Below, in pieces: positions 1-6,170 of a stretch of DNA of 9,399 bases. Where the stretch lies: NCBI GenBank assembly GCA_947380835.1, contig CANCSL010000043.1:1-9399 (forward strand), read 5' to 3'. Under the pieces are notes generated by a model. It searched no databases. It was not told the origin of the DNA and saw only the letters and a list, made by a program, of their open reading frames with translations. This DNA comes from Actinomycetota bacterium (GTDB lineage Bacteria > Actinomycetota > Actinomycetes > Nanopelagicales > Nanopelagicaceae). Numbering within the stretch: position 1 is the first letter of the stretch; each line of letters opens with the position of its first letter. Position numbers and translations under genes: made by a program.

Positions 1-203
1 GGCGCTTCGATGATCCGAACCGAAAGGGCCTGAGGACCACGACGGCCTTCAACAATTCCGAAATCAAGCTTGGTGCCGGGCTTGACCGAGGTAATTCCTT
101 CGGGCAGGGCTGCAGCGGCGAGATAGACATCTTCGCCTTCTTCAGATGAGATAAAGCCAAAACCTTTTTCCAGGCTGAACCATTTCACTCGACCGATTGG
201 CAT
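1..203 (-). CDS. Cold-shock domain protein, CspB-like (3' end outside the window)
   Basis: A partial gene: 67 codons are visible from an ATG at 203 down to the left edge, with no stop reached. The product begins MPIGRVKWFSLEKGFGFIS, a classical cold-shock OB-fold that binds single-stranded RNA or DNA. RNP1 is KGFGFIS (residues 13-19) and RNP2 is DVYLA (25-29). RNP2 lacks the His of CspA-type proteins (VFVH). From memory this also holds for mycobacterial CspB (DVYVRSSALP), and the following stretch (ALPEGITSVKPGTKLDFGIVEGRRGPQ) matches that subfamily too. CspB-type proteins often carry a C-terminal extension after the domain, which would lie outside the window. The start is supported by a GGAG at 210-213 with 6 nt to the ATG. 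Its role as an RNA chaperone during cold shock or growth is inferred from the family. It follows DUF3027 on the same strand with a gap of about 90 nt. Confidence 0.9.
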   Translation of the reverse strand, partial: MPIGRVKWFSLEKGFGFISSEEGEDVYLAAAALPEGITSVKPGTKLDFGIVEGRRGPQALSVRIIEA

Positions 204-209
204 CGTGAA

Positions 210-214
210 CTCCA
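210..214 (-). promoter_or_regulatory. Shine-Dalgarno of the cold-shock gene
   Basis: The minus strand reads TGGAG followed by TTCACG and the ATG at 203, a normal distance. This supports the ATG start. The roughly 80-nt leader upstream holds a short imperfect palindrome (CGCTT-T-AAGCG at 237-247). I could not assign a convincing -35/-10 pair there. Confidence 0.6.
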
Positions 215-268
215 TTCTTGGTAACGCTGGTTAGGCCGCTTTAAGCGAGCAGAAGAGAAGTTTAACCC

Positions 269-292
269 AACACCCGTTTGAAGCGGAGTGTT
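269..292 (-). terminator. Weak hairpin just after the DUF3027 stop, possible terminator
   Basis: On the minus strand AACACTCCG and CGGGTGTT can pair as 8 bp with one bulged T around a CTTCAAA loop, beginning directly after the TAA of the DUF3027 gene. The downstream side (GGGTTAAAC) has no real U-run, so termination here would be weak. The plus-strand reading is followed by TTATT, but no plus-strand gene lies upstream. Read-through into the cold-shock gene is quite possible. Confidence 0.35.
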
Positions 293-970
293 TTATTCGG
301 GAACTACGAGGGCTTCAGAATGTGCGCCACAACCGTGATCTACGGAGACGACGCGGGCATCTTCGGGCGATATGGCGTTGGAACAGACGCCAAAGGCTGA
401 TCGAAGTGAGCCAGAAATCGGGATAAAGAAGCCACAAGAGGCACATGGCATCGGCGCTTGCTCTGCCAACGGAGTATGCGGACCGCGATCGCCTTCATAC
501 CAGCGCTTGCTGGCTTGATCGCGACCAATAATTGAAAGGGTGCGAGCGCGGCCCAAGCCAAGCTCCCACAGTTGAACGGCTTCCATTTCTTCATCGCCTG
601 GAAGTGCGGCGTAACCTGGAACCAGACGCTCATCGTCGGCAGAGGTGGGAACGATGTCCCCAATTCCAACATCGCCAGGTAGAACGCGATCCTTGTAAGG
701 AACCCATTCCGGAGCAATGAGTGAGTCGACGCCTGGAAGCAGGACGACATCGCACAAGGTGGCAACTGAATCAGAATCAACTTTGGCCACTGTGACGGCC
801 CAACGCCATCCGCCATAACCAGGCAGGTTGGCCTCAAATAAATATGTTCCGATGCGCTCATCTTCAGCATCGATGGAAACTAAGTCGCCAACAAAATCTG
901 CGTTGTGAGCATCCTCAATAGCGGCAGCACGAGCAAGCTCGAGTACCCCGTATGGATCGTTCATCTTCAC
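293..970 (-). CDS. DUF3027 family protein, putative zinc-binding C-terminus
   Basis: A 225-residue protein of the actinobacterial DUF3027 family, for which no function is established. Recognisable blocks are GYGGWRWAVTVAK (51-63), a stretch around LLPG...LIAPEWVPYKDRVLPGD (77-100), and a C-terminal CASCGFF...GVCSNAISPEDARVVSVDHGCGAHSE block (176-219). Cys176, Cys179, Cys196 and Cys214, with His212 or His217, could form a zinc site; this is inference. There is no signal peptide or membrane helix, so the protein is probably cytoplasmic. The start shown is GTG at 970. An ATG two codons downstream (964) is an equally fair choice. The purine-rich AAGGTGGGGGA before it can be read either as a Shine-Dalgarno or as a leaderless -10 (TAAGGT, 6 nt before GTG). 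Its neighbours are a cold-shock gene downstream and groEL upstream, the latter separated by a strong terminator. Confidence 0.85.
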   Translation of the reverse strand: MKMNDPYGVLELARAAAIEDAHNADFVGDLVSIDAEDERIGTYLFEANLPGYGGWRWAVTVAKVDSDSVATLCDVVLLPGVDSLIAPEWVPYKDRVLPGDVGIGDIVPTSADDERLVPGYAALPGDEEMEAVQLWELGLGRARTLSIIGRDQASKRWYEGDRGPHTPLAEQAPMPCASCGFFIPISGSLRSAFGVCSNAISPEDARVVSVDHGCGAHSEALVVPE

Positions 971-982
971 TCCCCCACCTTA
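971..982 (-). promoter_or_regulatory. DUF3027 start region: Shine-Dalgarno and/or leaderless -10
   Basis: The minus strand reads TAAGGT, then GGGGGA, then GTG at 970. TAAGGT fits the TANNNT -10 pattern at exactly the 6-nt distance seen for two other genes in this window. The same bases (AAGGTGGGGGA) are also an acceptable Shine-Dalgarno, especially for the ATG at 964. No clear -35 is visible, because the groEL terminator occupies that position. The two readings cannot be separated from sequence alone. Confidence 0.4.
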
Positions 983-984
983 AA

Positions 985-1019
985 GCAAAAACCCCCGCCG
1001 TAATAAGCGAGGGTTTTGC
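985..1019 (-). terminator. Rho-independent terminator of groEL
   Basis: On the minus strand GCAAAACCCTCGC pairs with GCGGGGGTTTTTGC across an 8-nt loop (TTATTACG). The stem is GC-rich next to the loop and ends in a run of five T, with matching A residues on the 5' side. This is the usual layout of an intrinsic terminator. It lies about 50 nt after the groEL stop and ends only 14 nt before the DUF3027 start, so it insulates the two genes. Confidence 0.85.
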
Positions 1020-1051
1020 TCTGAAATTTGCGCTAAAAGACTAGCTATTTT

Positions 1052-1080
1052 TGGATTTCTAACCTGCGGTTAGAAATCCA
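1052..1080 (-). repeat. Perfect 13-bp inverted repeat across the groEL stop codon
   Basis: TGGATTTCTAACC (1052-1064) and GGTTAGAAATCCA (1068-1080) are exact reverse complements separated by three bases. On the groEL mRNA the stem contains the last codons (Met-Asp-Phe) and the TAA stop itself. The bases after the stem on the minus strand are AAAATAG, not U-rich, so it is not a normal intrinsic terminator. The downstream hairpin at 985-1019 serves that role better. A part in mRNA 3'-end stability is inference. Confidence 0.8.
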
Positions 1081-2689
1081 TCTCTCCGCCCTGCTGCTGA
1101 TTAGGCACAGGACGCTTCTCTGGCTTGTCGGCAATGACTGCCTCAGTCGTCAGGAAGAGCGCGGCAATAGATGCTGCGTTCTGGAGGGCTGAACGGGTGA
1201 CCTTGGCAGGATCGATGATCCCAGCCTTGATCATGTCGACGTATTCGCCAGTTGCAGCGTTGAGACCGAAACCGGTTTCAAGGTTGCGAACCTTCTCTAC
1301 GACAACTCCACCCTCAAGACCTGCGTTAATTGCAATCTGCTTTAAAGGAGCTTCGATTGCCGCTTCGACAATCTTTGCGCCAGTTGCTTCGTCGCCAACG
1401 AGTGACAACTTAGCGAAAGCAACTTTGCCGGCTTGGAGAAGTGCAACGCCACCACCGGCGACGATTCCTTCTTCTACAGCGGCTTTAGCGTTACGTACTG
1501 CATCTTCGATGCGGTGCTTGCGCTCTTTGAGTTCTACTTCAGTAGCGGCTCCGGCTTTGATGACGGCTACGCCACCAGCAAGCTTTGCCAAACGCTCTTG
1601 TAGCTTTTCACGATCGTAGTCGGAATCGCTCTTCTCGATTTCAGCGCGAATTTGGCTAACGCGACCCTTGATCTGCTCAGCATCGCCAGAACCTTCAACA
1701 ATGGTGGTCTCTTCTTTAGCGATAACAACTTTGCGAGCGCTTCCGAGTAGATCGATTGTTGTGGCATCTAACTTGAGGCCAACTTCTTCAGAGATAACAG
1801 TTGCGCCGGTAAGGATGGCAATATCTTGCAACATAGCCTTACGACGATCACCGAATCCTGGAGCCTTGACTGCTGCAGAGCGGAATGTTCCGCGAATCTT
1901 GTTTACAACGAGAGTTGCAAGTGCTTCACCTTCAACATCTTCAGCGATGATGACAAGTGGCTTTCCTGATTGCATAACCTTTTCCAAAACTGGAACGAGG
2001 TCTTTAACATTTGCAATCTTGGAGTTAGCAATAAGAATGTATGGATCTTCTAATACTGCTTCCATGCGATCGGTATCAGTGGTGAAGTAAGGAGAGATGT
2101 AACCCTTATCGAAACGCATACCTTCAGTGAGCTCGAGTTCGAGACCGAATGTGTTGCTCTCTTCGACGGTGATTACGCCTTCCTTGCCAACCTTGTCCAT
2201 CGCTTCAGCGATCATTTCGCCAATGGTGGAATCAGCCGCAGAGATAGTTGCAGTAGCTGCAATCTGCTCTTTGGTATCTACTTGCTTGCTCATTGCAGAG
2301 AGTTCGTTGGAGATGGCTTCGACAGCCTTCTCGATTCCGCGCTTGAGACCCATTGGGTTAGAGCCGGCAGCAACGTTGCGAAGTCCTTCGCGAACCAAAG
2401 CTTGTGCCAAAACTGTTGCGGTGGTTGTGCCATCGCCTGCGACATCGTCAGTCTTCTTTGCAACTTCCTTGACGAGTTCTGCGCCAATTTTCTCCCAAGG
2501 ATCATCGAGGTCGATCTCTTTAGCGATCGAAACTCCATCGTTGGTGATTGTGGGGGCGCCCCACTTCTTCTCTAGAACCACGTTGCGACCGCGAGGTCCA
2601 AGGGTGACCTTGACTGCGTCTGCAAGCGTGTTCATGCCACGTTCTAGACCGCGGCGGGCCTCTTCATTGAAGGCAATCATCTTTGCCAT
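1070..2689 (-). CDS. groEL: Chaperonin GroEL (60 kDa, Hsp60), groES-less copy
   Basis: A full-length 539-residue chaperonin subunit that folds client proteins in the cytoplasm with ATP. Visible landmarks are GPRGRNVVLE (31-40), the ATP loop GDGTTT (85-90), the catalytic-type Asp396 in RIEDA, the VEEGIVAGGG motif (405-414), and a short GGEMDF tail in place of long GGM repeats. The tail resembles the DMGGMDF-type end of actinobacterial GroEL2 rather than the His-rich GroEL1 tail. No groES is adjacent on either side, as is typical of the solitary actinobacterial copy. The ATG at 2689 is preceded by GAGGGAGAA at good spacing. Regulation is visible: a vegetative-type promoter with CIRCE at the predicted transcription start implies HrcA repression, with hrcA elsewhere. 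Transcription should end at the hairpin at 985-1019. Nothing in the protein looks broken. Confidence 0.98.
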   Translation of the reverse strand: MAKMIAFNEEARRGLERGMNTLADAVKVTLGPRGRNVVLEKKWGAPTITNDGVSIAKEIDLDDPWEKIGAELVKEVAKKTDDVAGDGTTTATVLAQALVREGLRNVAAGSNPMGLKRGIEKAVEAISNELSAMSKQVDTKEQIAATATISAADSTIGEMIAEAMDKVGKEGVITVEESNTFGLELELTEGMRFDKGYISPYFTTDTDRMEAVLEDPYILIANSKIANVKDLVPVLEKVMQSGKPLVIIAEDVEGEALATLVVNKIRGTFRSAAVKAPGFGDRRKAMLQDIAILTGATVISEEVGLKLDATTIDLLGSARKVVIAKEETTIVEGSGDAEQIKGRVSQIRAEIEKSDSDYDREKLQERLAKLAGGVAVIKAGAATEVELKERKHRIEDAVRNAKAAVEEGIVAGGGVALLQAGKVAFAKLSLVGDEATGAKIVEAAIEAPLKQIAINAGLEGGVVVEKVRNLETGFGLNAATGEYVDMIKAGIIDPAKVTRSALQNAASIAALFLTTEAVIADKPEKRPVPNQQQGGEMDF

Positions 2690-2697
2690 AACTAAAT

Positions 2698-2706
2698 TTC
2701 TCCCTC
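2698..2706 (-). promoter_or_regulatory. Shine-Dalgarno of groEL
   Basis: The minus strand reads GAGGGAGAA, followed by ATTTAGTT and the ATG at 2689. This is a good ribosome binding site that fixes the start. Confidence 0.75.
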
Positions 2707-2720
2707 ATTCAAATCACGAG

Positions 2721-2747
2721 TTATCACTCGCACCCGTTGAGTGCTAA
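2721..2747 (-). promoter_or_regulatory. CIRCE operator (HrcA binding site)
   Basis: The minus strand reads TTAGCACTC, nine bases, then GAGTGATAA. The consensus is TTAGCACTC-N9-GAGTGCTAA, so one arm is perfect and the other has a single mismatch (A for C). It sits in the groEL leader, beginning at the predicted transcription start, the classical place for heat-inducible repression by HrcA. Confidence 0.95.
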
Positions 2748-2752
2748 CGCCA

Positions 2753-2781
2753 AATCTAGGGCAGGAACGAGATCGGGGCAA
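2753..2781 (-). promoter_or_regulatory. groEL promoter (-35 TTGCCC, -10 TAGATT)
   Basis: The minus strand shows TTGCCC (2781-2776), a 17-nt spacer, and TAGATT (2758-2753). Each hexamer matches 4 of 6 consensus bases, and the spacing is ideal. The predicted start near 2746 falls at the edge of CIRCE, which fits repression by steric block. Confidence 0.6.
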
Positions 2782-2816
2782 ACCAGAGGTGTGTGGAAGG
2801 GGGCTGAGAGCGGTAG

Positions 2817-3128
2817 TTAGCCAGCAAAATGGGTGGAGCGAGCGGTGGTGCGGGCCTCACGGAGGCGACGCAGGCGCTTGACCAGCATGGGATAGGCCAA
2901 AAGGGCATCCTCGCGGTCGATCAGGTTGTTGAGAAGTTGGTAATAGGCAGGAGGGTTCATGTCGAAGAGCTCTTTCAAGGCGCTCTCCTTGGCTCCGGCA
3001 TAGCGCCACCATTGACGTTCAAAATCCAGGATGCGCAATTCGAGGTCGGTCAGCTTGGCAGCCGATACCTGGTCTGAATCAAGAGCCCCAGATTGAAGGG
3101 CGGATGAGCCTGCGGAGAAGTTATCCAT
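2817..3128 (-). CDS. DUF3263 family protein
   Basis: A small actinobacterial DUF3263 protein of 103 residues from the ATG at 3128. The conserved core LTDLELRILDFERQWW, then RYAGAKESALKELFDMNPPAYYQLLNNLIDREDALLAYPMLVKRLRRLREAR covers most of the protein. The pattern of a short helix, a turn and a helix with YYQ-LN, followed by an Arg-rich C-terminal helix, resembles a helix-turn-helix, so a DNA-binding role is possible but unproven. The frame stays open upstream to a TTG at 3191 (124 residues). I prefer 3128 because a TATAGT -10 lies exactly 6 nt before that ATG, the residues encoded upstream are not family-like, and no Shine-Dalgarno is present. It follows the decarboxylase on the same strand but seems to have its own promoter. 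No terminator is obvious between its stop and the groEL promoter. Confidence 0.85.
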   Translation of the reverse strand: MDNFSAGSSALQSGALDSDQVSAAKLTDLELRILDFERQWWRYAGAKESALKELFDMNPPAYYQLLNNLIDREDALLAYPMLVKRLRRLREARTTARSTHFAG

Positions 3129-3140
3129 AGGGAAACTATA
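3129..3140 (-). promoter_or_regulatory. Leaderless promoter of the DUF3263 gene
   Basis: The minus strand reads TATAGT (3140-3135), then TTCCCT, then ATG at 3128. A start seven bases after a TANNNT -10 would put the 5' end of the mRNA on the A of the ATG, as in leaderless actinobacterial transcripts. No Shine-Dalgarno precedes the ATG. The -35 is weak: the best TTGTCG (3157-3152) is only 11 nt from the -10. Confidence 0.6.
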
Positions 3141-3207
3141 TGAGCCAAGTGCGACAAATTTCGCCAGATCTAATCTTGGTGAGTCGAGCAAAAGTGAGGT
3201 ATTGGGC

Positions 3208-4560
3208 TTACAAGGTGTTCAGGATTGCCTCGAGGTCGCTCTCTTTGGTCCAGGGATTAACGATCGCAAAGCGCAAGATGGGTTGGCCGTGATGAGCAGA
3301 GGGCGTAACAAACCCGATCTGATCTTCTAACAATTTATCCGACCATTGTTGGTATTGCGCCGCATTCCACCCAATGCGAGTAAATGCCACAACTGAAAGT
3401 TGAGGTTCGGCGACAAGTTCGAGGTTGGGATGGTTGCGAATCATGGTGGCTGCAGTTCGCGCCATCTCCATTGTTGCCTCAACGGCATCGGCATATTCAT
3501 TAGTGCCATGAGCTGCAAGTGAAAACCAAAAAGGTAACCCGCGAGCGCGACGTGTTAAATGAATCGCGTAATCCGATGGATTCCACTCGCCATCATCTTC
3601 GAGAGTATCGAGATAGGCAGCATGTTGCGTATGTGCTTTCTTGCCAATTTCAGGATTGCGATAAATCAAGGCGCAAGCATCGAATGGTGCAAAGAGCCAC
3701 TTGTGTGGATCGACAATTAGCGAATCTGCTTTTTCAACACCAACAAATAGTGGTCGAACTTGCGGTGCACATAAACCAGCTAAACCGTATGCGCCATCAA
3801 CGTGAAACCAAATACCGCGATCGTGCGCTGCATCGCCAACTGAAGAAAGATGATCAATGATTCCTAAATTGGTTGTGCCGGCAGTTGCTACCAATGCAAA
3901 AACTTGATGAGTGGGGTTTGCAGCATGATATTGATCGATGACTTCCCCACACTTTGAACCTTGCAATGATCCGTGTTCATCAGGTTCGATGAGTAAAACA
4001 TCGATATCCATAACACTTGCGGCAGATTTAATAGAAGAGTGCGCTTCGGCACTTGCGGCGACAACCCACTTGGTGACACCGCTGCGCTGTTCGCGGAAAT
4101 GTGAACGCGCTGCAACGAGGGCAGATAGATTGCCGATAGTTCCACCTTGAACAAAAACTCCACCTGCGCTTTGAGGCAAGCCAGCTAAATCAGAGATCCA
4201 ACGTAGAGCTTGGTTTTCGGCAAAGACCGCGCCAGCGCCTTCTAACCAGGAGCCGCCATACAAGGCGCTAGCGCCGACGACGAGATCAAAAAGGTTGGCA
4301 TATTCGCTGGGAGCTGAGGGTATAAACGCTAGATAGCGCGGATGATCGGTAGAGATACATGCCTTGGCCAATACCTCTTTAAAGAGTTCCATAGCGGCTG
4401 GGCCACCCAGACCTTCAGGTGTGATGGTGTTACCGGCCAGTGCATACAACTCTTCCGGAGTTTTAGGTCCATCCAGCGGAGGATCAGTCTTTAACCGAAT
4501 CAAGCTGTACTCCAGGACTTCCTGGGCCAGCGCCTCTACTTCAGCGTTAAATTCATGCAC
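3208..4560 (-). CDS. Pyridoxal-phosphate-dependent group II amino acid decarboxylase
   Basis: A 450-residue PLP enzyme of the group II decarboxylase family (aromatic-L-amino-acid, tyrosine and glutamate decarboxylases). Typical residues are visible: the phosphate-binding GGTIGNLSAL (139-148), His174 in AEAHSSI, which stacks on the cofactor, Asp255 in HVDGAYG, which binds the pyridine nitrogen, and the Schiff-base Lys287 in DPHKWLFAPFD. The last motif, followed by CALIYRN, resembles the aromatic amino acid decarboxylase branch more than GadB, but the substrate cannot be fixed from sequence. No signal peptide is present, so the enzyme is probably cytoplasmic. The start is GTG at 4560. A TGA lies in frame upstream, where the SDR gene ends, and no good Shine-Dalgarno is seen, so translation may depend on coupling with that gene 21 nt upstream. 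Length and motifs look intact. Confidence 0.9.
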   Translation of the reverse strand: MHEFNAEVEALAQEVLEYSLIRLKTDPPLDGPKTPEELYALAGNTITPEGLGGPAAMELFKEVLAKACISTDHPRYLAFIPSAPSEYANLFDLVVGASALYGGSWLEGAGAVFAENQALRWISDLAGLPQSAGGVFVQGGTIGNLSALVAARSHFREQRSGVTKWVVAASAEAHSSIKSAASVMDIDVLLIEPDEHGSLQGSKCGEVIDQYHAANPTHQVFALVATAGTTNLGIIDHLSSVGDAAHDRGIWFHVDGAYGLAGLCAPQVRPLFVGVEKADSLIVDPHKWLFAPFDACALIYRNPEIGKKAHTQHAAYLDTLEDDGEWNPSDYAIHLTRRARGLPFWFSLAAHGTNEYADAVEATMEMARTAATMIRNHPNLELVAEPQLSVVAFTRIGWNAAQYQQWSDKLLEDQIGFVTPSAHHGQPILRFAIVNPWTKESDLEAILNTL

Positions 4561-4581
4561 GGACGTGATTGTGCCAGTACT

Positions 4582-6087
4582 TCAGAGAGAGTTCCGCTCC
4601 TTTTTGGCTGCAGCTTTTACCAAATTCTTGATCATCGTCGGGAAAACGAAAATATGCAGCGGCAAAATGACGAACCAATAGAGCTGCCCGCCAAGGCCGC
4701 GAGGTGAGAATGAAGCCTCTTGCACCAAACTGCGCTTGGTTTCGCCATCTTCTTCTACTTCCGAAATTCGAAACTCCAGCCAAGCCTTGCCTGGAAGAAC
4801 CATTTCAGCATAAAGCCGTAGTCGAACCGGCCGATCAATATCTTCCACTCGCCAAAAATCTAGGCTGTCACCGATACGCAAGTGTTTGGGGTCGCGGCGG
4901 CCACGTCGCAATCCAACGCCACCGACTATGCGATCTAGAAGACCGCGTGTCCACCAAAGCAAGTCAGCTCCGTACCAACCGGTCTCTCCGCCAATTTCTT
5001 CGATTGCTTCCCACAGATGCGCAGCGGAAACCGTAGTTATAGTTTCACGAAAATCTTTGTAGAGAGTTTCACCTGCCCACGATGGGTCTCCCTGCGCTTT
5101 CTGCCAGGGAGCTACTGAGATAGATGCATCCGACCATCTGGTTTCAACATCGTTGGCAGAAGTTCGGCTCAAGGCCAGTTCGATGGAAGAAGAGAGGTGC
5201 AACAGCCCCGCAGGTGGTGGTGGAAGTATTTTTTCAACTGAATGTTTTGGGTCAGCGACAACTTCACTAATAAGTGAACCGACCAGGGGCCGCGCAAGTG
5301 AAGTTGGAACCGGCGTGACTAGCCCGATCCATAAACTAGAAAGACCGGGTGATAAGACCGGAACCTTAATAATGATGCGTTTACGCAGCCCCGACAACTT
5401 GGCAAAGGTCTGCATCATGTCTGCATACGAGAGAACTTCAGGTCCACCAATATCAAATTGGCCAGCTACCGGAGTTTCTAATTTTGCGGCGCTGGACAAA
5501 TACCAGAGCACATCTCGAATCGCGATCGGCTGCGTTAAATTGGAAACCCACTTCGGCGTGGTCATTATGGGAAGTCGGTGCGTGAGGTGGCGCAGCATTT
5601 CGAAGGAAGCCGACCCAGATCCAATAATTATTCCAGCACGAAGTTCCATTACCGGAACATCGGTTGACGCCAGCTCATGCCCGGCCCGCGCCCTGGACTT
5701 GAGGTGCTTGCTAATATTTTTGTCATTGGCAATTCCGCCGAGGTAGACGATCTGCTTTACCTGCGATGTGTTTGCGGCTTGCGCAAAATGTCTAGCCATC
5801 TCGGATTCGATGTCATCGAAATGCTTACCCAAATTTATGGAATGCAGTAAATAGAAGGCGGTATGGACTCCATCAAGGGCGCTTAACAAATCCGGAATAT
5901 TGTTGGCATCACCTTCAGATATTTCAACTTGCTCGTACCAAGGTTGGCCAGAAATTTTACGTCGGTCTCGGACTAAGACTCGAACTTTCAAGCCCTCTTC
6001 CACCAGCTGACGGACCAACCTGCCTCCGACATAACCAGAGGCGCCGGTAACAAGGACAAGACGCGGTTTCTCGGAATGTGAACTCAC
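4582..6087 (-). CDS. NAD(P)-binding SDR-like protein fused to DUF2867
   Basis: A 501-residue protein with two parts. The N-terminal half is an atypical (NmrA/YbjT-like) SDR Rossmann domain: VTGASGYVGG (13-22) binds the dinucleotide, RVLVRDRRK (36-44) suggests NADP preference, YLGGIAND (115-122) replaces the usual YxxxK catalytic motif, and FDIGGPEVLSY lies at 211-221. The C-terminal third (about 340-490) matches DUF2867, with GETGWYGADLLWWTRGLLDR (367-386) and GDSLDFWRVEDIDRP (406-420). It ends in a hydrophobic stretch, WFVILPLHIFVFP (471-483), that could touch the membrane. The reaction is unknown. Such proteins are often annotated as NADH:ubiquinone-subunit-like or epimerase. The GTG start at 6087 is supported by a -10 placed 6 nt upstream. 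It is divergent from NDH-2 and probably heads an operon with the decarboxylase. Confidence 0.88.
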   Translation of the reverse strand: MSSHSEKPRLVLVTGASGYVGGRLVRQLVEEGLKVRVLVRDRRKISGQPWYEQVEISEGDANNIPDLLSALDGVHTAFYLLHSINLGKHFDDIESEMARHFAQAANTSQVKQIVYLGGIANDKNISKHLKSRARAGHELASTDVPVMELRAGIIIGSGSASFEMLRHLTHRLPIMTTPKWVSNLTQPIAIRDVLWYLSSAAKLETPVAGQFDIGGPEVLSYADMMQTFAKLSGLRKRIIIKVPVLSPGLSSLWIGLVTPVPTSLARPLVGSLISEVVADPKHSVEKILPPPPAGLLHLSSSIELALSRTSANDVETRWSDASISVAPWQKAQGDPSWAGETLYKDFRETITTVSAAHLWEAIEEIGGETGWYGADLLWWTRGLLDRIVGGVGLRRGRRDPKHLRIGDSLDFWRVEDIDRPVRLRLYAEMVLPGKAWLEFRISEVEEDGETKRSLVQEASFSPRGLGGQLYWFVILPLHIFVFPTMIKNLVKAAAKKERNSL

Positions 6088-6123
6088 GCAATAACAGTAG
6101 ACTTAACTCAATTCGAGCGACAA
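6088..6123 (-). promoter_or_regulatory. Leaderless promoter of the SDR/DUF2867 gene
   Basis: The minus strand shows TTGTCG (6123-6118), an 18-nt spacer, TACTGT (6099-6094), six bases (TATTGC) and then GTG at 6087. The -35 matches 4 of 6 and the -10 fits TANNNT. No Shine-Dalgarno exists, so a leaderless mRNA starting at the GTG is the simplest reading. It also confirms the GTG start. Confidence 0.65.
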
Positions 6124-6159
6124 TCGAAATCTTTCGAGCACGACCGAGAGTTTTCGACA
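6112..6159. repeat. Five phased YCGA boxes in the divergent promoter
   Basis: TTCGAGC (6112), ATCGAAA (6123), TTCGAGC (6133), ACCGAGA (6143) and TTCGACA (6153) share the core YCGA, whose first bases fall at 6113, 6124, 6134, 6144 and 6154. The spacing of 11, 10, 10 and 10 bp is one helical turn each. The array lies between the SDR promoter and the NDH-2 ribosome binding site and overlaps the SDR -35. Cooperative regulator binding is an inference; the spacing is seen directly. Confidence 0.5.
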
Positions 6160-6170
6160 ATTAATTGATG

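Noticed and set aside
1052..1080. Stop-codon hairpin of groEL as an intrinsic terminator
   Set aside because: The stem is perfect but is followed by A residues rather than T on the groEL strand. The hairpin at 985-1019 has the required T-run.
2127..2747. Long plus-strand reading frame (206 codons) opposite groEL
   Set aside because: It is the antisense shadow of a highly conserved gene, rich in Ser and Pro, covers the groEL promoter, and resembles no protein family. The same applies to the plus-strand frames at 1125-1619 and 1668-2090.
3129..3191. Extended N-terminus of DUF3263 from the TTG at 3191
   Set aside because: The extra 21 residues are not family-like, and the stretch contains a -10 element placed exactly for a start at 3128.
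5153..5746. 197-codon plus-strand frame opposite the SDR/DUF2867 gene
   Set aside because: The composition is typical of an antisense frame, no ribosome binding site is present, and the minus-strand gene here has clear family motifs.
6118..6160. Two CGACAA copies (6118-6123, 6155-6160) as two -35 boxes for the minus strand
   Set aside because: The first pairs with a good -10 at 18 nt. The second has no acceptable -10 at the right distance, so only one promoter is called.
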